DNA of 5,230 nt from a halophilic archaeon J07HX64 (GTDB lineage: Archaea; Halobacteriota; Halobacteria; Halobacteriales; Haloarculaceae): assembly GCA_000416085.1 (NCBI GenBank), contig KE356579.1:873296-878525 (forward strand), given 5' to 3'. The position numbers and the translations under genes were made by a program. Shown here in pieces: positions 1-5,230 of this stretch. The notes beneath the pieces are model-generated. The model was not told the DNA's origin, did not search any database, and saw nothing but the letters and a program-made list of their open reading frames with translations. Numbering within the stretch: the first letter of the stretch is position 1; each line of letters begins with the position of its first letter.

Positions 1-335
1 TCGGCCGCCCGCCCGGGGAGGAACGTGCCGTTCGTCGTCATCGACACCTCCATACCTGCGGGTGTGCGCTCGATAATCTCCTCGAGGTCGGCCCTGAGCA
101 TCGGTTCCCCACCGGTGAACTTCACCTTCTCGACCCCGAAATCCGCGACCACCGCCAGGATCCGGACCACCTCGTCTGCGGTCATCTCCTCGTCCTGTGG
201 GTCCATCGGACCTCGTGTGTCCCCCAACCCCTCGTTGTGACAGTACACACAGTCGAAGTTACACCGGTCGGTGAGCGAGATACGTATGCCTGTTACCTCC
301 CGACCGAACTCGTCGGAGAGTGTCACACGACACAT
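1..335 (-). CDS. moaA: GTP 3',8-cyclase MoaA, N-terminal part (cut by window edge)
   Basis: MoaA is a radical-SAM enzyme that, with MoaC, converts GTP to cyclic pyranopterin monophosphate, the first step of molybdenum cofactor synthesis in the cytoplasm. The visible 111 residues carry the radical-SAM CxxxCxxC motif at Cys25, Cys29 and Cys32 (CNFDCVYC), preceded by the MoaA-typical SLTDR. The SAM-binding GGEP motif is at residues 75-78 and a TTNG motif at 100-103. The segment after the cysteines ([11 protein letters not shown]) is the form I associate with haloarchaeal MoaA. The C-terminal second Fe-S site and the GG tail lie outside the window. The listed start is the ATG at 335. A GTG three codons later (326-324) would fit the TATA box better and gives an N-terminus closer to the homologs I recall. 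Codon use is normal and no damage is visible. Identity is secure; the exact start is not. Confidence 0.95.
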   Translation of the reverse strand, partial: MCRVTLSDEFGREVTGIRISLTDRCNFDCVYCHNEGLGDTRGPMDPQDEEMTADEVVRILAVVADFGVEKVKFTGGEPMLRADLEEIIERTPAGMEVSMTTNGTFLPGRAA

Positions 336-350
336 TCGGACTCCACTCAA

Positions 351-356
351 TTAAAA
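351..356 (-). promoter_or_regulatory. TATA box for moaA
   Basis: On the minus strand this reads TTTTAA within an A/T-rich patch. Its centre is about 18 nt from the ATG at 335 but about 27 nt from the GTG at 326. Archaeal transcription usually starts about 25-28 nt downstream of the TATA centre, which places the transcript start near 326-328. No Shine-Dalgarno sequence precedes either start, so a leaderless or nearly leaderless mRNA is likely. Inferred from position and composition only. Confidence 0.5.
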
Positions 357-625
357 CTCCCCGTGGAAGAACAAGCAGGCACGGAAACGATACTAATGAG
401 CACCCGGACTCGACCATCTTCGAGACTGGTCCGGACCGAGCCGTCTGTGGACGGTGGTCGACGTCCGCTCTGTCCGGGTTCACCGCTGACACTCCCGCTG
501 GGGAACACCACACACTCGCGCCACTGTGCCGGTCGCCACCGAACGGTGTCACCTCCGAACGGTCGCCCAGCAGGGGTTCGAGTCTCTGTACATTAGCTCT
601 CGAACGAGTGACGAGCGACCCGGAA
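357..625. other. Intergenic stretch with no supportable gene
   Basis: All open frames here give arginine-, serine- and proline-rich translations with few acidic residues, unlike haloarchaeal proteins. The minus frame through about 400-600 has fair codon use but is short, has no recognisable domain and no well-placed start, so it could be a gene relic at most. The stretch contains a 10-bp perfect palindrome (GGTCCGGACC, 428-437) and two copies of CCGAACGGT near 538-562, both without an evident role. No RNA gene was recognised. Confidence 0.5.
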
Positions 626-859
626 TCACCTGTCGTCCTGTACCATTCTATCCCACTGTGAAATCCAAGGACTGTTTGCACAGACGACAGTCTGAAAATA
701 CGTACAGATCGGTAAACTGAGTCCCACACCAGCGAGGGACGTGATCTCGATACTCCCGGACTGGCCAAACACGCCAACGTACTGGAGCACTGCCAGGGTC
801 GTGAGCACTGTCACCACGAACTCCACGTACGCTCCGTACGCGGGGACAGGCAGCCTCAT
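626..859 (-). CDS. Candidate small membrane protein (77 aa), unknown function
   Basis: I do not recognise the family. From the ATG at 859 the frame gives 77 residues with a short N-terminus (MRLPVPAYGA), a hydrophobic segment at about residues 12-32 and a second at about 41-60. It ends in a polar tail with two acidic residues near the C-terminus. That suggests two membrane-spanning helices. Codon third positions are mostly G or C, like the neighbouring real genes. The main support is upstream: the minus-strand sequence TTTTTTATT at 881-889 is centred about 26 nt before this ATG, the spacing expected for a leaderless haloarchaeal gene. The frame stays open further upstream to 1189, but that part covers the antisense of an ABC ATPase remnant and I do not include it. 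The gene is convergent with nothing and points towards moaA. It could be a genuine orphan small protein or a fragment of a decayed membrane protein. Confidence 0.5.
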   Translation of the reverse strand: MRLPVPAYGAYVEFVVTVLTTLAVLQYVGVFGQSGSIEITSLAGVGLSLPICTYFQTVVCANSPWISQWDRMVQDDR

Positions 860-880
860 ATCGGCAGTGAGCGGGTGGCG

Positions 881-889
881 AATAAAAAA
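881..889 (-). promoter_or_regulatory. TATA-like box for the 77-aa membrane protein
   Basis: The minus strand reads TTTTTTATT in an otherwise GC-rich context, centred about 26 nt upstream of the ATG at 859. This matches archaeal TATA-to-start spacing for leaderless transcripts. No ribosome binding site lies between the two. An A-rich tract in this position could also occur by chance. Confidence 0.4.
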
Positions 890-992
890 CAGACGCCCGG
901 TCTCGAACTCGTGAACTGGCCACTCAGTCACCGCCGCCGCTGCTGAGACAGGCTGTCCGCTCTGTGACAGTAGTTGGCGCTCACCCGGAGAA

Positions 993-1567
993 CTCACACG
1001 ATTCTCTCCCGATTCCGTGACAGACTCATCCGAGTCCGAGTGTGTGTCCTGTGAGATGGTCGGTGGCGAGCACAGCACAGATATCAGACCCGGGTCAGCG
1101 GTGATCTCTGTATCGCTGCTGAAGCTCCCGTCACAGGCGGGCACACGCCGAGGTCTCAACGGTCGTGCACGGGTGTTTGACCAGCACAATCAATCGGATC
1201 AACCCGCACGACTACAGTTGAGCGTCCTGTTGCAGGGTCGAACCACGAATCCAGATCTCACAGGCTGTGAAAACATCGCCTTTTGAGGTGAGCTCCGTTC
1301 TCGGTGGACGGACCGCTGGGAGGCTCTCGTCGAACGGTTCGACCTGCAGCGGACCTGGACCGTCCTGTCGCCGAGCACTCCGGCGGAACGGCTCGCACGT
1401 TCGAGCTGATGATCGTGCTCACCCCCGAGGTTTCACTGTCTCTGCTCGACGAGCCAACTGCGGGACTTGAGCTCCCGGTCACAGCGACAGTTCGGGATGT
1501 GCTCGTCGAAGCTCCGAGGGTGGGACCGAGACAGAGTGTGCACTCACCGGCAAACTCCCCCGATTGA
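993..1567 (+). pseudogene. ABC-2-type exporter ATP-binding protein, degraded remnant
   Basis: This was once the ATPase of an ABC exporter of the ABC-2/drug-resistance type. In the first frame, LTRFS and then VSCEMVGGE (1044-1070) match the N-terminal strands before the Walker A. Where GxxGxGKST should follow there is only PGSAVIS, so the P-loop is destroyed. Next come RARVFD (1164-1181) and a Q-loop region, VLLQ followed by PDLTGCEN (1224-1274). An in-frame TGA at 1284-1286 falls where homologs have an aromatic residue. The same frame continues as WTDRWEALVERFDLQ, then a degenerate signature region (LSPSTPAERL). At about 1400 the frame shifts, as if one base were lost. It resumes as ELMIVLTPEV with an excellent Walker B/D-loop, SLLDEPTAGLE (to 1471), and ends at TGA 1565-1567. 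A degenerate H-loop may survive as SVHS. The normal C-terminal part (typical length about 300 aa) is missing. Non-function is near certain; the exact limits are not. Confidence 0.8.
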
Positions 1568-1633
1568 TCTGTGAGACTCATCAGAACAACGTATACTCAT
1601 AACACTGTTGGAACTTTGAAACAGCGGTACCCC

Positions 1634-1641
1634 TTTTTTCT
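1634..1641 (+). promoter_or_regulatory. Weak TATA-like T-tract upstream of the CPBP gene
   Basis: A TTTTTT run followed by CT is centred about 29 nt before the ATG at 1667, compatible with a leaderless start there. It is a poor match to the haloarchaeal TTTAWA-type box. The alternative GTATAC at 1591-1596 would give a leader of about 45 nt. Neither is decisive. Confidence 0.25.
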
Positions 1642-1666
1642 TCTCGCACAGAATCGGTATCACAGG

Positions 1667-2572
1667 ATGGCAGTAACTGTTGTGGAAAACGCGAGGGAGG
1701 TAGCGCAGTCTCCGCCACGGACTGTTTTGACCGGTGTTGCCCTCTTCGGCGTGGTCATTGCGTCCACGCTCCCCGTCTCGAGGGGGGTGTTTGCGGTGGT
1801 TCCGATCTGGCTGTCTGTTACACAGTTTACACTCGGAGTAGGGTTACTCGCACTCACAAGTTTTGCTGATGGGTACCGCTCACTCCAGACACTCTCGGTG
1901 GGAGTTGTTACTGTCCAGGCGCAGTGGCTCCTCATTCAGTTCAGCGTCGCCGACGAGGTGTTCGGTTTGAGCTCGGCGCCCGACACTGTCGAGATCCTGG
2001 TCGCAGAGGCCGTCCAGTTTGCACCGGCACTCGTGGCGCTTGCGGCGTTGGGTGTGGCCGGGTACAGCCGGAGTGACCTGCTGTTACGGCTCAGTGACCG
2101 ATCACAGACTACCGATTTCACCTGGATTCCGGGCGTTCAGACGGAGTGGTCGTGGCGTCGCGCCACCCTCGTTCTCGGGGTGTTCCTCGTGAGTGCGTTC
2201 CTGGTGATTCGCATGATCGAGGGTGTGAGTTACGAGTTCGGTGCGCACAACTCGGGGGAACTTGCAGTCATCGTGCCGGCGATCCTCGTCGCATCGGCGA
2301 TGAACTCGTTCATGGAGCGAACCCTGTTCGCGGCACTCCCGCTCAGAGAGCTCACAGACGCGCTCGGCAAGTCAAGGGCACTGCTGATACTGGCGGTGTT
2401 TTTCGGTTTGTCCCACTTCACTGGCACCCCCGGCGGTCCGCTCGGCGTGTTCCTGACGGGCATTCTCGGCTGGGTACTCGCGAAACTCATGATAGAAACC
2501 CGGAGTATCGTCGCCGCTTGGATACTCCACTTTTGTCTCGATATTCTCATCTTCACGGCGGTCCTGACCTGA
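1667..2572 (+). CDS. CPBP-family (CAAX protease-like) membrane protein with altered motif 1
   Basis: The family comprises integral-membrane proteins related to Rce1/Abi. Active members cleave peptide bonds in the membrane with a glutamate-histidine centre. The 301-residue product is very hydrophobic, with about eight predicted helices (for example near 20-38, 42-64, 76-93, 116-132, 167-183, 198-213, 238-250 and 258-275) and another near 281-300. Motif 2 is intact as F246-xxx-H250 and motif 3 is present as H288-xxx-D292. Motif 1, normally EExxxR after an N-x-F, reads NSFMERTLFAA at 213-223: Glu217 remains, the second Glu is Arg218 and the Arg is Ala222. The frame is intact around these changes. 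The TPGGPLG segment after motif 2 is typical of haloarchaeal members. The frame extends upstream to a GTG at 1571, but that extra peptide does not look native. I prefer ATG 1667. An ABC ATPase relic lies directly upstream. It may be a pseudoenzyme or an early-stage relic. Confidence 0.82.
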   Translation: MAVTVVENAREVAQSPPRTVLTGVALFGVVIASTLPVSRGVFAVVPIWLSVTQFTLGVGLLALTSFADGYRSLQTLSVGVVTVQAQWLLIQFSVADEVFGLSSAPDTVEILVAEAVQFAPALVALAALGVAGYSRSDLLLRLSDRSQTTDFTWIPGVQTEWSWRRATLVLGVFLVSAFLVIRMIEGVSYEFGAHNSGELAVIVPAILVASAMNSFMERTLFAALPLRELTDALGKSRALLILAVFFGLSHFTGTPGGPLGVFLTGILGWVLAKLMIETRSIVAAWILHFCLDILIFTAVLT

Positions 2573-2577
2573 TATCG

Positions 2578-2592
2578 GACAGTGATGCTGTC
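2578..2592. repeat. Short inverted repeat just after the CPBP stop codon
   Basis: GACAG and CTGTC flank a 5-nt spacer, starting 6 nt after the CPBP stop codon. It could fold as a 5-bp hairpin in the 3' end of the transcript. No T-rich tract follows, and archaeal terminators mostly depend on such tracts, so I do not call it a terminator. Confidence 0.2.
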
Positions 2593-2719
2593 AGTGACCC
2601 ACAGAGGCTGGCGGTGATGAGGACCGGACTGTTAGTGCCGAGATCGCCCCAGTAGACGACTCATAACGGTCGAGTCCGGGCGTCGGCAGACACAGGCAGG
2701 ACAGGAAACAACCGCAGGG

Positions 2720-2726
2720 TTTAGTA
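2720..2726 (+). promoter_or_regulatory. Candidate TATA box in the dppDF leader region
   Basis: TTTAGTA resembles the haloarchaeal TTTAWA-type TATA element and follows a GC-rich stretch. It predicts a transcript start near 2750, which is about 108 nt before the dppDF ATG and 7 nt before a short ORF at 2757. A second weaker candidate, GAATACA at 2823-2829, would start the mRNA about 5 nt before dppDF. Confidence 0.3.
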
Positions 2727-2740
2727 TCTCTCCGAGAGAT
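2726..2740. promoter_or_regulatory. Perfect 7-bp inverted repeat, possible operator
   Basis: ATCTCTC and GAGAGAT are separated by one base (C2733). The one-base spacer is too short for an RNA hairpin loop, so a dimeric DNA-binding regulator site is the more natural reading. It abuts the TTTAGTA element at 2720-2726, where a bound protein would block TBP/TFB or RNA polymerase. No regulator gene is present in the window to pair with it. Confidence 0.35.
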
Positions 2741-2756
2741 TGAGGGATGTACTGAT

Positions 2757-2861
2757 ATGTATGTGTCTGTCCGCAACGGCGGAGGTGGCTCGCTCGAGCA
2801 CCATCCCGTCCGCACAGCACAGGAATACAGTCGTGGGAGTTCCGCGTCGAATCACGGATGA
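2757..2861 (+). CDS. Possible 34-aa leader ORF overlapping the dppDF start (ATGA)
   Basis: ATG 2757 opens a frame of 34 codons whose TGA (2859-2861) overlaps the dppDF ATG (2858-2860) in the four bases ATGA, a classic arrangement for translational coupling. The peptide starts [16 protein letters not shown] and has no recognisable domain, membrane segment or acidic bias. dppDF has no Shine-Dalgarno sequence of its own, which would fit re-initiation after this ORF if transcription starts at about 2750. A second frame from ATG 2761 also runs past the dppDF start, to a TGA at 2863-2865, which shows how easily such overlaps arise by chance. Low confidence as a translated gene. Confidence 0.2.
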   Translation: MYVSVRNGGGGSLEHHPVRTAQEYSRGSSASNHG

Positions 2862-5224
2862 GTGAGACCGTACAGACCGCCGAGGCGGAACCTCTCCTCG
2901 AGGTGGAGGACCTCCGGACGGTGTTTCGAACGGGAAAGGAGACGATTCACGCAGTCGACGGCGTGTCATTCGACATCCGGCCGGGTGAGACGGTCGGACT
3001 GGTCGGGGAGTCCGGTTCCGGAAAGTCGGTGACCGCTCGGTCGATCCTCGGCCTGATCGACAGCCCTGGTCGTGTCGAGGACGGAGCGATCCGGTTCCGG
3101 GGGGAGAATCTCGTACAGACCGGTTGGAGTGAACACCGTGGCGATATCGCCATCGTGTTCCAGGACCCGCTGAACTCGATCAACCCCGTGTACACGGTGG
3201 GAAACCAGATCCGCGAGGCGCTGCGCATCCACCAGGGGTTGACGGGGTCGGAGGCGCGGACACGAGCAGTCGAACTGCTCAGGTCGGTCGGTATCCCGGA
3301 CGCCCCCCGACGGGTCGACGAGTACCCACACCAGTTCTCCGGCGGGATGCAACAGCGGGCCGTTATCGCCATCGCACTGGCCTGTGACCCCGACCTGCTG
3401 GTGTGTGACGAACCCACGACGGCGCTCGACGTGACGATACAGGCACAGATACTCGACCTCCTCGAGACACTCCAGGCCGAGGAGGAGCTGGCGATCCTGT
3501 TTATCACCCACGATATGGGCGTCATCGAGGAGACGGCCGACCGTGTCAACGTTATCTACGCCGGTGAGGTGGTCGAGCGAGCCCCGACGGCCGAACTGTT
3601 CGACAACCCACAGCACCCGTACACACGGGCGCTGCTGAAGAGTATCCCCGGCCGGACCGCACCAGGGGAGTCACTGCCGACCATCGAGGGGGAGGTTCCG
3701 ACCCCGACGGAGCCGGCACAGGACTGCCGGTTCGCGCCGCGGTGTCCCGCGGCGACGGCGGCCTGTTCGAGGACGCACCCGGAGGCGCTGTCGGTCGACG
3801 ACGAGACCGACCACGAGGCCGCGTGTCTCATCCACGACGACCGGCATCCCGAGGTGTCGGACAGTTACGATGTGGTCGAGGCGGACACCACCGACACCGG
3901 GGGGACCACCGGGGGGTCGACCCCGTCGAGGGGGTCAGCCTCCGACGGCCCGTTGCTCGAGATCCGGAACCTCCACACCCACTACGAGACCGGCTCGGTT
4001 CTGGAGTCGGAACCCCCGGTCCGTGCGGTCGACGGTGTGTCGTTCGACATCAGAGAGGGGGAGATACTCGGTCTCGTCGGGGAGTCCGGTTGTGGAAAGA
4101 CGACCCTCGGCCGGACACTGGCCGGACTCGAGACGGCCACCGAGGGGTCGGCGCTGGCCGGTGACCGCGACCTGACCGACCTTTCGGGGGGTGCACTCAG
4201 GGAGTGGCAGCGCACGGTCGGGTTCGTGTTCCAGGACCCCGAGGAGAGTCTGAACAATCGGATGACCGTCGGTCAGATTGTAAAAGAACCGCTGGAGGCA
4301 CACGACTGGGGGACGTCGACGGAGCGAGACGAGCGTGTCTTCGAGCTGCTCGACCAGGTTGGCCTGCTCGAGGAGCACTTCTACCGGTATCCGAATCAGT
4401 TCTCCGGCGGACAGCGACAGCGGATCGGTATCGCCCGGGCACTGTCGCTGGAACCGGAGTTTCTTATCCTCGACGAACCGGTCAGTGCACTGGACGTCTC
4501 GGTGCAGGCACGCGTTATAAACCTGCTCCAGGAGCTTCAGGAGACACTCAACATCACGATGTTGTTTATCGCACACGACCTCTCTGTGGTCAGACACATC
4601 ACAGACCGCGTTGCGGTGATGTATCTCGGCAACATAATGGAGCTCGGCCCGACAGAGGCCGTGTTCGAGTCACCGGCGAACCCGTACACACTATCCCTGC
4701 TCTCGGCGATTCCGGGTTCCTCGAGTCCGGCACCGTCGGATCTGGAGCGCGTGTCACTCCGCGGGTCACCGCCGAACCCGCGGTATCCACCCGACGGCTG
4801 TCCGTTTGCGACCCGCTGTCCGGTCAAGATCCGGCCGGAGGAGACAACACGGCTCTCACCGGCTGCCTGGGAGGCGATCGAGGCGTTCCGGAATCTCCTG
4901 AACCAGCGTGCCAGGCGGAGCGAACCGATAACCCGCTCGTTGCTGCGCCGACTCGGCATCAGTTCCGACGGCCGGTCCATCGATTCGATCACGACCGAGC
5001 TGTTCGAGGGTGTCGACCTGCCCCCCGACGTGGCGGAGACGATCACCGCAGCGGAGAAACAGGCCGGCACCGACCCCAGTGGCGCAGCGGCGTTACTCGC
5101 CGAGGAGTTCGGGTCTGTCTGTGACGACGGCGACCACGAGAGTCACCCCGTCGGTAAGGAACGACAGAGCCGGTGTGTCCGTCACCGGACCGGGTATCGG
5201 GACCCTCCCGACGCGCTCCGCTGA
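2858..5224 (+). CDS. Fused DppD-DppF ATPase of a dipeptide/oligopeptide-type ABC importer
   Basis: Both ATP-binding subunits of a peptide-type (Opp/Dpp/nickel) importer are in one 788-residue cytoplasmic protein. Half 1 (DppD-like, about 12-325): Walker A GESGSGKS 50-57, Q-loop Gln102 (FQDP), signature FSGGMQQR 160-167, Walker B ending D184-E185, TALD, H-loop His218, the oligopeptide-transporter C-terminal element ([16 protein letters not shown]) at 250-265, and cysteines 290, 296, 303 and 323. A polar Thr/Gly/Ser linker spans about 335-364. Half 2 (DppF-like, about 366-788): Walker A GESGCGKT 408-415, Gln459, signature FSGGQRQR 515-522, D539-E540, SALD, His573, and cysteines 648, 654, 755 and 773. 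All ATPase motifs of both halves are intact, so both sites should hydrolyse ATP. The cysteine sets resemble the [4Fe-4S] ligands of bacterial Dpp ATPases. No binding protein or permease gene lies upstream. The substrate cannot be read from the ATPase. Confidence 0.93.
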   Translation: MSETVQTAEAEPLLEVEDLRTVFRTGKETIHAVDGVSFDIRPGETVGLVGESGSGKSVTARSILGLIDSPGRVEDGAIRFRGENLVQTGWSEHRGDIAIVFQDPLNSINPVYTVGNQIREALRIHQGLTGSEARTRAVELLRSVGIPDAPRRVDEYPHQFSGGMQQRAVIAIALACDPDLLVCDEPTTALDVTIQAQILDLLETLQAEEELAILFITHDMGVIEETADRVNVIYAGEVVERAPTAELFDNPQHPYTRALLKSIPGRTAPGESLPTIEGEVPTPTEPAQDCRFAPRCPAATAACSRTHPEALSVDDETDHEAACLIHDDRHPEVSDSYDVVEADTTDTGGTTGGSTPSRGSASDGPLLEIRNLHTHYETGSVLESEPPVRAVDGVSFDIREGEILGLVGESGCGKTTLGRTLAGLETATEGSALAGDRDLTDLSGGALREWQRTVGFVFQDPEESLNNRMTVGQIVKEPLEAHDWGTSTERDERVFELLDQVGLLEEHFYRYPNQFSGGQRQRIGIARALSLEPEFLILDEPVSALDVSVQARVINLLQELQETLNITMLFIAHDLSVVRHITDRVAVMYLGNIMELGPTEAVFESPANPYTLSLLSAIPGSSSPAPSDLERVSLRGSPPNPRYPPDGCPFATRCPVKIRPEETTRLSPAAWEAIEAFRNLLNQRARRSEPITRSLLRRLGISSDGRSIDSITTELFEGVDLPPDVAETITAAEKQAGTDPSGAAALLAEEFGSVCDDGDHESHPVGKERQSRCVRHRTGYRDPPDALR

Positions 5225-5230
5225 CAGCGG

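Noticed and set aside
428..437. 10-bp palindrome GGTCCGGACC
   Set aside because: Short, GC-rich palindromes are expected by chance in this composition, and it is not next to a promoter or gene start.
570..590. GGGGTTCGAGTCTC resembles a tRNA T-arm
   Set aside because: The stem would be mostly G-T pairs, and no D-arm, anticodon arm or matching acceptor stem lies upstream. Treated as chance.
259..777. 172-codon minus-strand open frame across 259-777
   Set aside because: Arginine- and serine-rich with little acidic content, overlaps the moaA start and the better-supported 77-aa gene, and has no recognisable domain.
826..840. Two CGTACG copies separated by three bases
   Set aside because: They fall inside the candidate small membrane protein and encode a local Ala-Tyr-Gly-Ala-Tyr repetition; no separate role is needed.
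860..1189. Upstream extension of the small membrane protein frame (187 aa in total)
   Set aside because: The extra part is antisense to the ABC ATPase remnant, lacks a promoter at its far end, and has a low-complexity serine-rich composition.
1571..1666. 32-codon N-terminal extension of the CPBP gene from GTG 1571
   Set aside because: The added peptide is basic and unlike family N-termini, and the ATG at 1667 gives a normal length. Not formally excluded.
2954..4107. Near-repeat of DNA around the two Walker A regions (2954-3028 and 4028-4102)
   Set aside because: Explained by the two homologous ATP-binding domains (VDGVSFDIR before GESGxGK in both); not a recent duplication, since the flanking codons diverge.
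4204..5124. 306-codon plus-strand open frame inside dppDF
   Set aside because: A shadow of the dppDF gene in another frame: arginine-rich and without domain motifs, as expected for GC-rich DNA.

Overview
The window looks like haloarchaeal chromosome (class Halobacteria). The recognisable proteins are acidic with strongly GC-biased third positions. The MoaA fragment and the double-length dipeptide-type ATPase match haloarchaeal forms I know. Start codons lack Shine-Dalgarno sequences, and A/T-rich TATA-like boxes sit about 25-30 nt upstream of candidate starts, as expected for leaderless transcripts. I cannot assign a species.

Layout, left to right. Positions 1-335 (minus) hold the N-terminal third of moaA (molybdenum cofactor biosynthesis), cut by the window edge, with a TATA box at 351-356. 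Positions 336-625 have no gene I can support. Positions 626-859 (minus) carry a candidate 77-residue membrane protein with a well-placed TATA box at 881-889. About 993-1567 (plus) is the decayed remnant of an ABC-2-type exporter ATPase: the Q-loop and Walker B regions are readable, but the Walker A is lost, there is an in-frame TGA at 1284-1286, and a frameshift near 1400. Positions 1667-2572 (plus) encode a CPBP-family (CAAX protease-like) membrane protein in which two hallmark residues of motif 1 are replaced. Positions 2573-2857 are an intergenic or leader region with a perfect inverted repeat and a possible 34-codon leader ORF. Positions 2858-5224 (plus) encode an intact fused DppD-DppF ATPase of a peptide-type ABC importer, complete just before the window end.

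The middle third reads as a decaying locus: an ABC ATPase pseudogene directly upstream of a CPBP protein that has itself lost conserved residues, between two healthy housekeeping or transport genes. The dppDF gene would power a dipeptide/oligopeptide-type (or related solute) importer. Its binding protein and permeases are not in the window and may lie downstream. I see no CRISPR array, insertion sequence, rRNA or tRNA, and no convincing new multi-gene system. The points most worth checking are the pseudogene plus altered CPBP pair, the small membrane protein, and the dppDF leader.
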